From: a virus
Strand: one strand, 5' to 3'
IMG/VR virus record: IMGVR_UViG_3300025138_009100
Coordinates: 1 to 64,000 of that record
DNA: 64,000 bases
Below, piece after piece: positions 38,373 through 46,850 of this stretch. A model generated the notes under the pieces. The model searched no databases. It was given only the letters and a program-made list of their open reading frames with translations, and had not been told where the DNA came from. The position numbers and the translations under genes were made by a program. The stretch's first letter is position 1. Every line of letters begins with the position of its first letter.

Positions 38373-39184
38373 TTTCTTAAACTTTCTTTTTTCATCCTTT
38401 CGCTTCCTAATATTTTTCTTTCGCTGGGTGGATTTTTTAAACTTAGTTCTATATCCCTTGTACCCTTTACTAATTTTATTAACCCTTGAGGTTCTACAGA
38501 TGCTAGTTGATCGCTACCCCACATAGTCCTATCTATTGTTATGTGTCTTTCTATCCATTCCGCGCCAATTGCAACTGCTGCAAAAGTTGTACATAGTCCA
38601 TATTCATGACCACTATAACCAATCTGTTTTGTTGGATACTTATCTTTTAACCATTTTATGTAATTTAGATTTAGTTCATCTATTGGTGATGGGTAAGTTG
38701 AGTTTGTGTGGAATATTATATCTGGATTACAGTGAGCTATACACTTTACTATTTCTTGTTCTTCACTCATACCCGTAGATACCATTAAAGTTTTAAATTT
38801 CTCTCTAGCGTACTTACATAATTCTAAATCTGTAATTAATGCTGATGGTATTTTTGCAACTTCTGTGTACTCTGACATGAAATCTACAGAGTCAATATCC
38901 CAAACAGAAGCAAAGGTTTTAATCTTATCGTCACAGTATGAAAATATTTCATCATACTCCTTTTTTCCAAATTCTATCTTGTGCTTATATTCAATATATG
39001 TCATATCACCCCAAGGTGTAGACTTGTTTTTTAGTTTTTGCTTTTCTGGAACGCAGATGTCAGGATTTCTTTTTTGAAATTTTACATATTCACAACCAGC
39101 AAGCACAGCAGAATCAATTAATTTTTTTGCGGTTTGTAGGCAACCGTTGTGGTTTATACCTATCTCAGCAATTATATTAGTCAT
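38369..39184 (-). CDS. neuB: Nonulosonic (sialic) acid synthase, NeuB family, lacking SAF domain
   Basis: The protein has 271 residues. It has the NeuB signatures: AEIGINHNG at the N-terminus, VKFQKRNP, STGMSEEQE, TNSTYPSP, IGYSGHEYG and IERHITIDRTMWGSDQ. The family condenses phosphoenolpyruvate with a hexosamine to make sialic, pseudaminic or legionaminic acid. The TIM barrel is complete, but the protein ends after SERKILGSERMKK, where the usual antifreeze-like (SAF) domain of about 70 residues should begin. In bacterial NeuB an Arg from the SAF domain of the partner subunit helps bind substrate, so its loss is notable. Downstream genes supply a HAD phosphatase, and upstream NeuA lies overlapping by 8 bases. 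The substrate type is not decidable from the sequence. Confidence 0.88.
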   Translation of the reverse strand: MTNIIAEIGINHNGCLQTAKKLIDSAVLAGCEYVKFQKRNPDICVPEKQKLKNKSTPWGDMTYIEYKHKIEFGKKEYDEIFSYCDDKIKTFASVWDIDSVDFMSEYTEVAKIPSALITDLELCKYAREKFKTLMVSTGMSEEQEIVKCIAHCNPDIIFHTNSTYPSPIDELNLNYIKWLKDKYPTKQIGYSGHEYGLCTTFAAVAIGAEWIERHITIDRTMWGSDQLASVEPQGLIKLVKGTRDIELSLKNPPSERKILGSERMKKESLRK

Positions 39185-39797
39185 TTAATTTTTCCAAATC
39201 TGACGGGGTATCTATATCTAATGTTTTTGTTATAGGGAAGTATATGGTATCTTCGTTGTATATATTTGAGTTAAGATTGTGTATTTCTTCATGATTAAAA
39301 ATGGCTATTTTATGACAAATTTTAAAACACTTGGGATAGTCTTGCCTTCTACACAAATTGTGTTTTACAATCTGCTTACCCCTAAAATTTTTATCTTCGT
39401 AAAGACATAGATATGGGTGTACTTCCACTTCTTCTTTACATAGAAGCGATCTAGCCCTGTGTTTATGGTAAAATACTTGCGCCCTTTCTACTTCTTGCCA
39501 AGTTCTCTGAGGATATGTTAAGTATAACATACAAATATCCCCCATCAAGCATAAATCGCTAATTACTTCTAAGATAAAGTCTTTTGTGGACGCTTGATCG
39601 CTAGAGGTAAATTCACTTCTAACATGAACTTTAAATCCATGCTCTTTTGCTAGATCAATTATATGGCTATCATTAGTCGATACTATTGTATTTTGGTGTT
39701 CGCTTTTAGGAATAGTCTTTGCCGTATAGCCAAATAGCCTCCTGTTTTTAAGAGGAATTCCTTTAGAATCTTTTCTCGCCGGTATAATTATTTTCAT
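39177..39797 (-). CDS. neuA: CMP-nonulosonic acid cytidylyltransferase (NeuA/PseF-like)
   Basis: The protein has 206 residues, a bit short. It begins IIPARKDSKGIPLKNRRLF, the nucleotide-binding IxARxxSKxxPxKN signature of CMP-sialate synthetases, and ends with ITKTLDIDTPSDLEKL, matching the family's DIDTxxDL. It activates a nonulosonic acid with CTP to make the CMP-sugar donor. Together with NeuB just downstream, and a sialyltransferase-like gene two positions upstream, this completes the activation and transfer steps. The specificity (sialic, pseudaminic or legionaminic) cannot be told from the visible motifs. The start is in an ATGA overlap. Confidence 0.88.
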   Translation of the reverse strand: MKIIIPARKDSKGIPLKNRRLFGYTAKTIPKSEHQNTIVSTNDSHIIDLAKEHGFKVHVRSEFTSSDQASTKDFILEVISDLCLMGDICMLYLTYPQRTWQEVERAQVFYHKHRARSLLCKEEVEVHPYLCLYEDKNFRGKQIVKHNLCRRQDYPKCFKICHKIAIFNHEEIHNLNSNIYNEDTIYFPITKTLDIDTPSDLEKLND

Positions 39798-40543
39798 AAT
39801 GGCCTACTATGTATATAAATTGCCAACCTTTCTTTGCCTTTTTCCTCTATTAGTCCTCCGCCGTGATACATATCTGTGTCTACAACGCAAAGGTCTCTCG
39901 GAGTACACTCCATATAAACAACCTCGTTTTCGTTTCTTGTCACTAATTCTGCACATTGTTTTTTAAATTCTTGCATGGTGTGCGCCACACCCCCATTTAA
40001 ACCTGCTGGATTTTTAGACATAAACTTTATCCTTATATTTGCGCCTTCTTGCCTTGAGCCGGGAATGACCCTCAATGCGCCGTTTGATTTACTTGCCCCA
40101 CTAGGGAAAAATGCTATTTTTAAAGCTGCATAAGGATCTACATGAAGTCTACTATGTCTACCCAAGTCTTTGTCTTTAACAACTTTGTTTTCATATGTAC
40201 AAAAGGTTTGTAAAAATTTTTGACATCTTCCAGAGTAATATGTATCTATCACACTGTTTAGAAACGGGTCATAAAATATATTTTTAACCAGATAAGGAAA
40301 AGCGTTGTAGCTTTGTGGATATAATGCCATAGCCTTACCTTGGTTAAATTCTTCTTGTTCTTTTCTGTCTCCTAAAAACATAACTCTTTTATTATCTTCT
40401 ATATCACTATAAAATTCTAATTGCTCATCTTTTAGGTCTTTTGCTTGATTTTCTGTAAACCAGTTCTTTATTATACATAATCCCTGATCCCTAACGGTTT
40501 GTACAACAGTGGTTAAGTCTATGTCTTCTTTTTCAAATATCAT
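39794..40543 (-). CDS. Phytanoyl-CoA dioxygenase-like 2OG-Fe(II) oxygenase
   Basis: The protein has 249 residues. HVDPY (HxD) and DMYHGGG supply the two His and one Asp iron ligands, and KERLAIYIHSR contains the Arg that binds 2-oxoglutarate, so the facial triad looks intact. The SKSNGALRVIPGSRQ segment is typical of the PhyH family. Family members hydroxylate small molecules or sugar-linked groups. Surrounded by sugar genes, it probably modifies a nucleotide sugar or glycan substituent. It sits between NeuA and the sialyltransferase-like gene, overlapping both by four bases. Confidence 0.82.
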   Translation of the reverse strand: MIFEKEDIDLTTVVQTVRDQGLCIIKNWFTENQAKDLKDEQLEFYSDIEDNKRVMFLGDRKEQEEFNQGKAMALYPQSYNAFPYLVKNIFYDPFLNSVIDTYYSGRCQKFLQTFCTYENKVVKDKDLGRHSRLHVDPYAALKIAFFPSGASKSNGALRVIPGSRQEGANIRIKFMSKNPAGLNGGVAHTMQEFKKQCAELVTRNENEVVYMECTPRDLCVVDTDMYHGGGLIEEKGKERLAIYIHSRPL

Positions 40544-41220
40544 AAGTACCTCTCTGCTATTTCTAGTGATTCTTTTGTTGCTTCAATTGTATTGCCTATT
40601 TTTAAAGGCTGTTCATCAAGTATATCGCAGAACGTTGCATCTACTAATCCTAAGTTATGCATTTTAATAATTAAATCACACTCTAGATCATCTTTGTGAC
40701 ATTGATTTACTTTCTCAATAGCTTTAGTATTAAACGCATGTTTTCCTAGACTAGATGGGTTTAAAGAATAACCAACTAGAAAAGGCTTAATGTTTTCTGA
40801 GACAAGCTTGAAAGCAAAAGATAATCCAGTTTTCAGTAACGTCTGCTCTTTCCTAAATGGATGGTCTATGTTATGTTTTTGTAAAATTGATTGCATCAAT
40901 CCTGTATTATTGTCTAAAAAGTGGACAACTTGAGGTTTCTGATTTTTCATATAATCTAAAAATTTTATTATATGCGCTTCCGATAAACCGTATTCTTCAC
41001 AATAAATATCAAACCATTCTTGATTGCTGATTTTTTCGTTATAGAATTTGTTTATGTGAGAGTTTATAACCTGAATGCTAGAAGTTTTTTTTCCATAACC
41101 TGAATCTGGAATAAGCATATTGTGCCGTATTATAAAATCAAAACTGTCTACAAGTCTATCTAGATTTAAATTATCATACTTTCTTGATCCACAACAAATA
41201 AATGAGTTATTTCTTCCCAT
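40540..41220 (-). CDS. Sialyltransferase-like protein
   Basis: The protein has 226 residues. It starts NSFICCGSRKYDNLNLDRLVDSFDFIIRHN, resembling the first Rossmann strand and 'GNGPSL ... I...FDxxIR.N' pattern of sialyltransferases such as GT42 and GT29. A later segment, VSENIKPFLVGYS, has similar strand character. The expected catalytic His of GT42 is not assigned. Its place two genes upstream of NeuA and NeuB, with the CMP-sugar being the donor, makes this role plausible. It could also be another type of small Rossmann enzyme. Starts 9 bases after the previous stop. Confidence 0.45.
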   Translation of the reverse strand: MGRNNSFICCGSRKYDNLNLDRLVDSFDFIIRHNMLIPDSGYGKKTSSIQVINSHINKFYNEKISNQEWFDIYCEEYGLSEAHIIKFLDYMKNQKPQVVHFLDNNTGLMQSILQKHNIDHPFRKEQTLLKTGLSFAFKLVSENIKPFLVGYSLNPSSLGKHAFNTKAIEKVNQCHKDDLECDLIIKMHNLGLVDATFCDILDEQPLKIGNTIEATKESLEIAERYL

Positions 41221-41229
41221 TTCGTTTTC

Positions 41230-42114
41230 CTAGTATTTATTTAATTGATTTGTAAATTTATATTTTAATTCGTTAATATTGTCTTGTATGCTTTTAGGAT
41301 GTTTGCCTTCAAACTTGTCCGTAAAACATTCGCCTCTCACATTTGGCTTGAATTCATGAACTCCCATCCACCTTTTCTCTATTTCTAATCTTTTATCGTC
41401 ATCGCCTTTCACCCAAGGTAAATAAATCTGATCATAATAATTATCAATACAAAGTTCTTTAGAGACACTATCTTTGTAATATGAAACTTTTTTGTGGACC
41501 TGATACGGAAAGACATAAGAGTAATGATACATTTGCGCTCCCGTCATATTATATAAAGTGTTGCTATCTACGTGCTTTCTTGGTATATCAGGATTATATT
41601 TCATTGTTGGCGGGCGATGTGTGAGCCAAGTAGATCCCGGCTGGTACTTAAATATTCTTAAAAAGTTATCACGATTTAATTCAAATCCAGTTAAGTAATG
41701 ATCTAATCCACCGTAAAATGAGCAGCTTCTAACACCTACACTTGTGGGTCCATACTCTTCCAAGAAAGAAATTATATTTTCTAAATCTTTTGATTTGTAA
41801 ACTTCGTCAGAATCTAGATTCCACAAATAATCTGTATCGTCATCAATAAATTTCATATACGCTTTACATTGGTCGTCTTTTTCCGAATATTGACCGTGTG
41901 TAATTTTTATTTTATTTTCTGGGTCTGGAAAACTATCTAGTATTTCATTGGTTTTGTCTGTAGAAGTTATTCTACCCTGCCTCTGCCAATAATCAACTGG
42001 CCCTTCTGCTATAAGTATCTGATGCGCAAAGGGGTATACTTGCTCTAAACACTCTTTTAAAACATAGTCGCCTTCAAATACTATCATGCCAAATGTTATT
42101 TTTAAATCAGACAA
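41230..42114 (-). CDS. Family-2-like glycosyltransferase (GT-A)
   Basis: The start is a TTG at 42114, inferred because the first strand KITFGMIVFEGDYVLKECL is needed for the GT-A fold; AGGAG lies 11 bases upstream. The protein has 294 residues. The strand-DxD region YLWNLDSDEVYKS carries the metal-binding DSD. The remainder has aromatic Trp and His residues and a helical end. It should transfer a sugar from an NDP donor; the identity is unknown. It overlaps rmlB by eight bases. Confidence 0.75.
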   Translation of the reverse strand: MSDLKITFGMIVFEGDYVLKECLEQVYPFAHQILIAEGPVDYWQRQGRITSTDKTNEILDSFPDPENKIKITHGQYSEKDDQCKAYMKFIDDDTDYLWNLDSDEVYKSKDLENIISFLEEYGPTSVGVRSCSFYGGLDHYLTGFELNRDNFLRIFKYQPGSTWLTHRPPTMKYNPDIPRKHVDSNTLYNMTGAQMYHYSYVFPYQVHKKVSYYKDSVSKELCIDNYYDQIYLPWVKGDDDKRLEIEKRWMGVHEFKPNVRGECFTDKFEGKHPKSIQDNINELKYKFTNQLNKY

Positions 42115-43006
42115 ATTTATATAGCTCCTTTTTAATAGGCTGCCAGTTTAGATTTTTCCTAAGTTTAGAAGAATTAATCGAATATCTCCAGTCTTGTCCC
42201 ATTCTATTTTCTGTAAATTCTATGTGATCGCTTGCATTATCTATACCCTTCCACTCGCAAACGTTTGTTACTATATCTAAGTTTGTCATATAGTTATATG
42301 CTGATACATTCCAAATTTCATTTTCTAGTTCAGTAAAGCAAATCTTATATATCGCATCTACGTTATCTTTGACGTAAAGCCAGTCTCTTACATAGCTTCC
42401 GTCTCCATGCAGTGGTATCTTTTGTCCTGTATCTAAGCTATGGAGTATCTTGGGGATTAGCTTCTCTGGGTATTGTCTGAGACCGTAATTATTTGTACTT
42501 CTAACAATCTGGTAATTCACGCCAAACGTTCTAGCATAAGCAAAAATAAGCATCTCTGCTGCTGCTTTCGTTGCGGAGTATGGATTACTAGGATCTAGTA
42601 TACTTTCTTCTGTTTTATCTTCTTCGTTTAGGTTTACGTCGCCGTACACTTCGTCTGTGCTTATATGAACAAACTTAGGCTTCTGATACACCTTAGCTCT
42701 AAGGAGGCTTAGAATGTTAAATACGCCCTCTACGTTTGATTTTAGAAATACCTTGGGCGCTTCTATTGAATTATCTACGTGAGACTCTGCTGCGAAGTTT
42801 ACAAACACATCGCAGACTGGTATATGTGTTAGGTCACATATGTCTTCTTTGATATGTGTATATTTTGGGTTATCATCCCAAGGTAAAGTTTTATTCGATG
42901 CGTAGGTCATCTTGTCTATATCAACGACTTCGTGACCTTCACTTAGTACCTTCTCAACAAAATGGCTGCCGATAAACCCCCTACCCCCTGTTACCACAAA
43001 GATCAT
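42107..43006 (-). CDS. rmlB: dTDP-glucose 4,6-dehydratase (RmlB-like)
   Basis: The protein has 299 residues. It has GGRGFIGSHF (NAD loop), NFAAESHVDNSI, STDEVYGDV, YSATKAAAE (YxxxK) and STNNYGLRQYPEKLIP, a set diagnostic of RmlB. The family converts dTDP-glucose to dTDP-4-keto-6-deoxyglucose. A ketoisomerase and aminotransferase for the following steps are at 32953-34231, and a nucleotidyltransferase is at 46107-46850. The length is a little below the usual 330-360 residues, mostly at the C-terminus. The start overlaps the preceding gene by four bases. Confidence 0.9.
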   Translation of the reverse strand: MIFVVTGGRGFIGSHFVEKVLSEGHEVVDIDKMTYASNKTLPWDDNPKYTHIKEDICDLTHIPVCDVFVNFAAESHVDNSIEAPKVFLKSNVEGVFNILSLLRAKVYQKPKFVHISTDEVYGDVNLNEEDKTEESILDPSNPYSATKAAAEMLIFAYARTFGVNYQIVRSTNNYGLRQYPEKLIPKILHSLDTGQKIPLHGDGSYVRDWLYVKDNVDAIYKICFTELENEIWNVSAYNYMTNLDIVTNVCEWKGIDNASDHIEFTENRMGQDWRYSINSSKLRKNLNWQPIKKELYKFV

Positions 43007-43887
43007 TTAATACCCTCCAGATTATATTTCTTGTATGTGTTCTTTATTTGATTAAAATAATCATCGTATATAAATTTTAAATTCTCGTCTTCTTCGTATA
43101 GCTTCATTGGCGTAAAGCAGTGGTGTGTAGTAGACGGCATGTAGTTATTTTCTTCTACCGAATACTCAAACTGCGAAAAATGACTAAACACTAATTTTTC
43201 TACCTTCCCGTTCCAATTAATTGTACCGTTTTTTTGGTAGTTACTAAAATCATAAAGTTGCCATTCCCAAGGAGATCCATGCCCAACGGTTCCGTCTATG
43301 AATAAATTTTTAGGGTCAATTTCTAAAAAGGCATCTAAGTATCTCTGATCTCCGCAGGTCGCTAACTCAGGATATTTTTGATACAAAACTGCATCCTTCC
43401 ACCAAAAAAGATATTTCTTTGCTAATTCTGAATTTTTAAAATGAACAACACCGACGTTAAATCTTCCGTTTGGGTTAGGTATGTTAATCGGATATTGTCT
43501 ATGCCTAAAAATTCCAATGTCTTTTTTTTCTATTTCGTCTAATAAAATCTTTATACTTTGATGAAAATAAATATCACTATCTATATATGTAACAGTGTCT
43601 TGTATCTTGTTTACTAGAAAATTTGTAAAGTATGAAGCTAGCGACCAACAAAAATATCTATAGTCTTTATTTTTTAAATTTAAGAGCGCGGTATCATTTT
43701 CTAGAAATTGACTTATATTGTAGGGAATTATTCTTTTGTTTTCTAGGCTTTTGAGTTTTGTATATGTTTCATTGTCTGCGCACAAATAGTGCATATTAAA
43801 ATCATCGTCAAATCTTTCTAGAGAATCATATAATGTTAGCCCTCTAGACAAAAATTTAAAATCAGACCCACAGCATAAATTAATCAT
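43003..43887 (-). CDS. Family-8-like glycosyltransferase
   Basis: The start is the ATG at 43887, which forms an ATGA overlap with the FkbM gene; a frame extension upstream of it is less likely. The protein has 294 residues. It begins INLCCGSDFKFLSRGLTLYDSL, typical of the GT8/nucleotide-diphospho-sugar fold. The DxD motif is in VTYIDSDIYF. The strand with RFNVGVVHFKNS follows. GT8 enzymes retain the anomeric configuration and transfer glucose, galactose or related sugars. The donor cannot be told. It overlaps the rmlB start by four bases. Confidence 0.78.
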   Translation of the reverse strand: MINLCCGSDFKFLSRGLTLYDSLERFDDDFNMHYLCADNETYTKLKSLENKRIIPYNISQFLENDTALLNLKNKDYRYFCWSLASYFTNFLVNKIQDTVTYIDSDIYFHQSIKILLDEIEKKDIGIFRHRQYPINIPNPNGRFNVGVVHFKNSELAKKYLFWWKDAVLYQKYPELATCGDQRYLDAFLEIDPKNLFIDGTVGHGSPWEWQLYDFSNYQKNGTINWNGKVEKLVFSHFSQFEYSVEENNYMPSTTHHCFTPMKLYEEDENLKFIYDDYFNQIKNTYKKYNLEGIK

Positions 43888-44528
43888 TTTCTTACCTTTA
43901 AATAGAGTCCATCGCCCCAAGTCCCACCGTCCTGCTGCCAGTACGTAGCGATTCTTTGAAAGTCTCTTTCAAATAAGTATTGGTCCATGTCCTCAACTAA
44001 AACACAGTTTTCGTACATTTCTTCTTTGTTTATCTCTGTTAATATCAAATCTACATGCTTTAGTGTTTCTTCTGCGCCTTTAAAAACCTCTAGCTCGTAG
44101 CCCTGAACGTCTATATTTATAAAATTATATTTTTCTCTGTCAAATTCTTCGTCGTCTAGTTTTGCTATTTTAACGGTTTCTGTTTTGTCGAATTTGATCT
44201 GTGGGTACTGCTCAAGATGATATTTTGGTTTTAGCACAGAAGATGACAATCCTCTATCCTCCAAGTGCATTTCGACGGTTCCATTTTTATTACCAAGCGC
44301 TATATTCCTAGCGTCTACAAGAAAGTCTGTTCCTATGGTTTTTTTTAGTTTTTCAAAATTGTCGGGCAACGCCTCGTAAAAAAGAAGGTTATCTATGCCG
44401 AAGTGCTTGTAAAGCGGGTATTCTTGACCTTCATGCGCTCCAATATGTATACAGCCTTCTATTATTAAATCTATACCTTGGTTTTTCATGTGACCCATCA
44501 AGCTGGGTAGCTGTTGTAATATTTCCAC
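43884..44528 (-). CDS. FkbM-family methyltransferase
   Basis: The protein has 214 residues and starts at GTG 44528, five bases after AGGAG, which leads directly into the first helix. It has IIEGCIHIGAHEGQEYPLY (SAM motif), LFYEALPDNFEKL, and NFINIDVQGYELEVFKGAE, the FkbM signature (motif III with IDVxGxE). FkbM enzymes O-methylate sugars or polyketides. This is the better conserved of the two FkbM genes in the window, the other being at 49936-50574. It overlaps the GT8-like gene by four bases. Confidence 0.88.
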   Translation of the reverse strand: MEILQQLPSLMGHMKNQGIDLIIEGCIHIGAHEGQEYPLYKHFGIDNLLFYEALPDNFEKLKKTIGTDFLVDARNIALGNKNGTVEMHLEDRGLSSSVLKPKYHLEQYPQIKFDKTETVKIAKLDDEEFDREKYNFINIDVQGYELEVFKGAEETLKHVDLILTEINKEEMYENCVLVEDMDQYLFERDFQRIATYWQQDGGTWGDGLYLKVRK

Positions 44529-44536
44529 GTTTTCTC

Positions 44537-45238
44537 CTAATCGCTTGTTATTCTTTGTTTTGGGAATCCTAATTCTTTTCTTTTATTGAAAACCATCTGA
44601 TCTCTACCGGAATAATATAAAGTTTTTTGAGTAGCATTGTCGTGCTGAAGGCTTTCCATAAGGCTATAATGCTCATGCGTAATAATCACCTTATCAATAT
44701 ACTTCTCTTTACTCAACCTCTTTACCTCTTGTGTAAATTCATCATCACAATATAAACTCTTGTAGTCGGGGTGATACACGTAACCAAAATGCTCATATAA
44801 TTTTCGACCCAGAATAGAAAAAGTAATAAGCTTCCCCTCAGTGTTCCCATCGTTGAAATGAACACACCCGTCTAGGTCTGGGAAATGTTCCTTCATGGCG
44901 ATAGCGATTTCGTTGTCCCAACTGTGAGCCTTTGGTATCATGTCGTCAGAGGCGCAAATCACGATATCAAAGTCTCTACCTTCAATGTGGTCGTTGATAG
45001 CACTGATCTTATCTGTGTCTTTATCAAAGTTTACAATACCTCTTATCCAAGATTTACGCATCAAAAGTTTAGTTATTTGGTTCTGCACATGAGAGTCTGT
45101 CATCGTCAAATCATCCGAGTCACAATTAATATTAAAAAATATCTCATGCTTCTCTCCACAGGTATCAATATACTGCTTTAGTACGTCAAGGAACTTTTGT
45201 GGTCTACTGTATGTGGGGAATTGTATTAATAACTTCAT
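44537..45238 (-). CDS. GT-A glycosyltransferase-like protein
   Basis: The protein has 233 residues. It begins LLIQFPTYSRPQKFLDVLKQY, as in GT-A folds, and has a candidate metal site DIVICASDDMIPK. A later conserved-looking stretch, HPDYKSLYCDDEFTQEVKR, could contribute an acidic residue for catalysis. It is short compared with typical GT2 proteins. The start overlaps the preceding GT-like gene by four bases. Donor and acceptor are unknown. Confidence 0.7.
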   Translation of the reverse strand: MKLLIQFPTYSRPQKFLDVLKQYIDTCGEKHEIFFNINCDSDDLTMTDSHVQNQITKLLMRKSWIRGIVNFDKDTDKISAINDHIEGRDFDIVICASDDMIPKAHSWDNEIAIAMKEHFPDLDGCVHFNDGNTEGKLITFSILGRKLYEHFGYVYHPDYKSLYCDDEFTQEVKRLSKEKYIDKVIITHEHYSLMESLQHDNATQKTLYYSGRDQMVFNKRKELGFPKQRITSD

Positions 45239-46110
45239 AATTGTTTTACCGATTCTAGTAGTGTTTTTGAAACCTCTTCTTCTCCTAGCTCTAGTGCTAG
45301 CTTCGCCGCCCTGTTAAAACAACTGTGATGTTTTTTTATCTGCTGTTTTATATTATCTATATTTGGTGTGTCTTCTTCTTCGTAAAACAGTGTTGCTAAA
45401 ACTTGATTGAAAAGTTCTTTCTGTTCTTCTGGAACTCTTACTGTCAATTTCTTTGCTTTTACAAACCCGTCAAAGAATACTTGAGAACATGTAAAGTTTA
45501 CATCGCCTACAACAACAACTTCTTCGTATTTTTCGTACAGTGAGTCCATATTAAGGACGTTAGCCTGTAAGTCAAAATTAAGATCTGGGTTATCTGCCAT
45601 TATGATTTTGTGATATGTTTTATACATAGAACACGCTTCTGTGAATTTATCGCAAACCTTGTTGGAGACGACTGCTGCTTCTATATTATAGTCTGGAGTA
45701 GGTGTTGCTATAGCAAAAATATCGTAACAAGGCAAAAGATTTACAATCTTTTTATCTGTTTTAAGATTTGATAAAAATTTATAATCTTGTGATACAAAAA
45801 AGGGACAATCTATATCCTGATTCTTAACCATTGCTTCTAGATTATTTAATATATTCTGATCTATACCAGTAATATCTACGACGAGTTTAACCTGTTTGTT
45901 CTGGGAGATATATGCAATTAAATCTTGATGCATAGTTTGAAAGCTTGTCAGTACTAAGTCTGGTTTTTCTGAGTCTAGCTTGTCGTATACACTGGTGGGT
46001 TCATTTAAATTCCAAAGCTTAGAATCTAAACCTACCCTAGAAAGGCATTCGTTTAAATACATAGGCTGACTAGAACATGAGTTTGAGTAATTCTGAATTA
46101 ATAGTTTCAT
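45235..46110 (-). CDS. Glycan-cluster protein, possibly degenerate GT-B
   Basis: The protein has 291 residues. It begins KLLIQNYSNSCSSQPMYLNECL, similar to the N-terminus of the gene downstream (KLLIQFP), and has Rossmann-like strands such as KPDLVLTSFQTMHQDLIAYI and VKLVVDITGIDQNIL. The C-terminus has helical HHSCFNRAAKLALELG. I do not find the E(x7)E motif of GT4. It may be a glycosyltransferase with a lost site, or an accessory protein of the cluster. It overlaps genes on both sides by four bases. Confidence 0.5.
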   Translation of the reverse strand: MKLLIQNYSNSCSSQPMYLNECLSRVGLDSKLWNLNEPTSVYDKLDSEKPDLVLTSFQTMHQDLIAYISQNKQVKLVVDITGIDQNILNNLEAMVKNQDIDCPFFVSQDYKFLSNLKTDKKIVNLLPCYDIFAIATPTPDYNIEAAVVSNKVCDKFTEACSMYKTYHKIIMADNPDLNFDLQANVLNMDSLYEKYEEVVVVGDVNFTCSQVFFDGFVKAKKLTVRVPEEQKELFNQVLATLFYEEEDTPNIDNIKQQIKKHHSCFNRAAKLALELGEEEVSKTLLESVKQL

Positions 46111-46850
46111 TTTTTAATTCTCTTTAGGGTTTTTATATCGTTTAGTTTCGTTACTTTTTGTTTTCCAACATCTGTTACTGAGACGGTATCGTTTTTCAAA
46201 AGTTCGTTAATCGCTTCAAACATAAATTTATTTTTAAAGTCTGGATCAGATACTATCGAGTAAAACCGATCAACTACATCTTGTCCGTTTAAGTATAAAG
46301 TCTCTGTCCAAAAGTCTGTTTTTTCACCCAAACAAAAAGACTGTAGCTTTTTATTGTTTACAATTGCTGAGACAAAAAATTCTGATTTAAAATTTTCTTG
46401 CTGTACGTTTATGGAGGTTCTTTTATAATTAATAGCAGCGAGGTACGAGGGTGTTAAAAGTATGTTTCCTGAGCATATTAAAATTTTTGTATTCATCGTA
46501 TTATTCAGGCATAGTCTCGCGCTTTCACAACAGTTTGAATTGTAATGTAGTTGATTTTCTACAATTCTTATATTCTCTTTCTTAAAATTAGCTTTTACGT
46601 ATTCCGTTGTTTTCTGCGCATCAAAACCAGAACATAGTATTATTTCGTACTTTGGAAACACTGCCTTTATTGCATCTATTTGCTTGTGTAGCAGTGTCTT
46701 GGTGTCTACTTTTATTAAGGGTATAGGTCCGTAGGACTTCATTCTGTGACCATGATTCTCTCCAAGTAAAATCACTGTTACAGAATCTTTTATATTATTT
46801 TCTTTGTATTCAGATTCTTTAGCTGATACAATGTATTTATCATTTCTCAT
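46107..46850 (-). CDS. Nucleotidyltransferase-like protein (sugar-phosphate NTP transferase)
   Basis: The protein has 247 residues. The segment VTVILLGENHGHRMKSYGPIPLIKV (residues about 24-48) resembles the G-x-G-x-R-M...P-K-x-L loop of sugar-phosphate nucleotidyltransferases such as RmlA, though the second Gly is Asn and the following Lys is Ile. Later strands EIILCSGFDAQK and TKILICSGNILL match the family layout. It could supply dTDP- or other NDP-sugars, but the altered binding loop means activity is uncertain. Confidence 0.6.
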   Translation of the reverse strand: MRNDKYIVSAKESEYKENNIKDSVTVILLGENHGHRMKSYGPIPLIKVDTKTLLHKQIDAIKAVFPKYEIILCSGFDAQKTTEYVKANFKKENIRIVENQLHYNSNCCESARLCLNNTMNTKILICSGNILLTPSYLAAINYKRTSINVQQENFKSEFFVSAIVNNKKLQSFCLGEKTDFWTETLYLNGQDVVDRFYSIVSDPDFKNKFMFEAINELLKNDTVSVTDVGKQKVTKLNDIKTLKRIKK

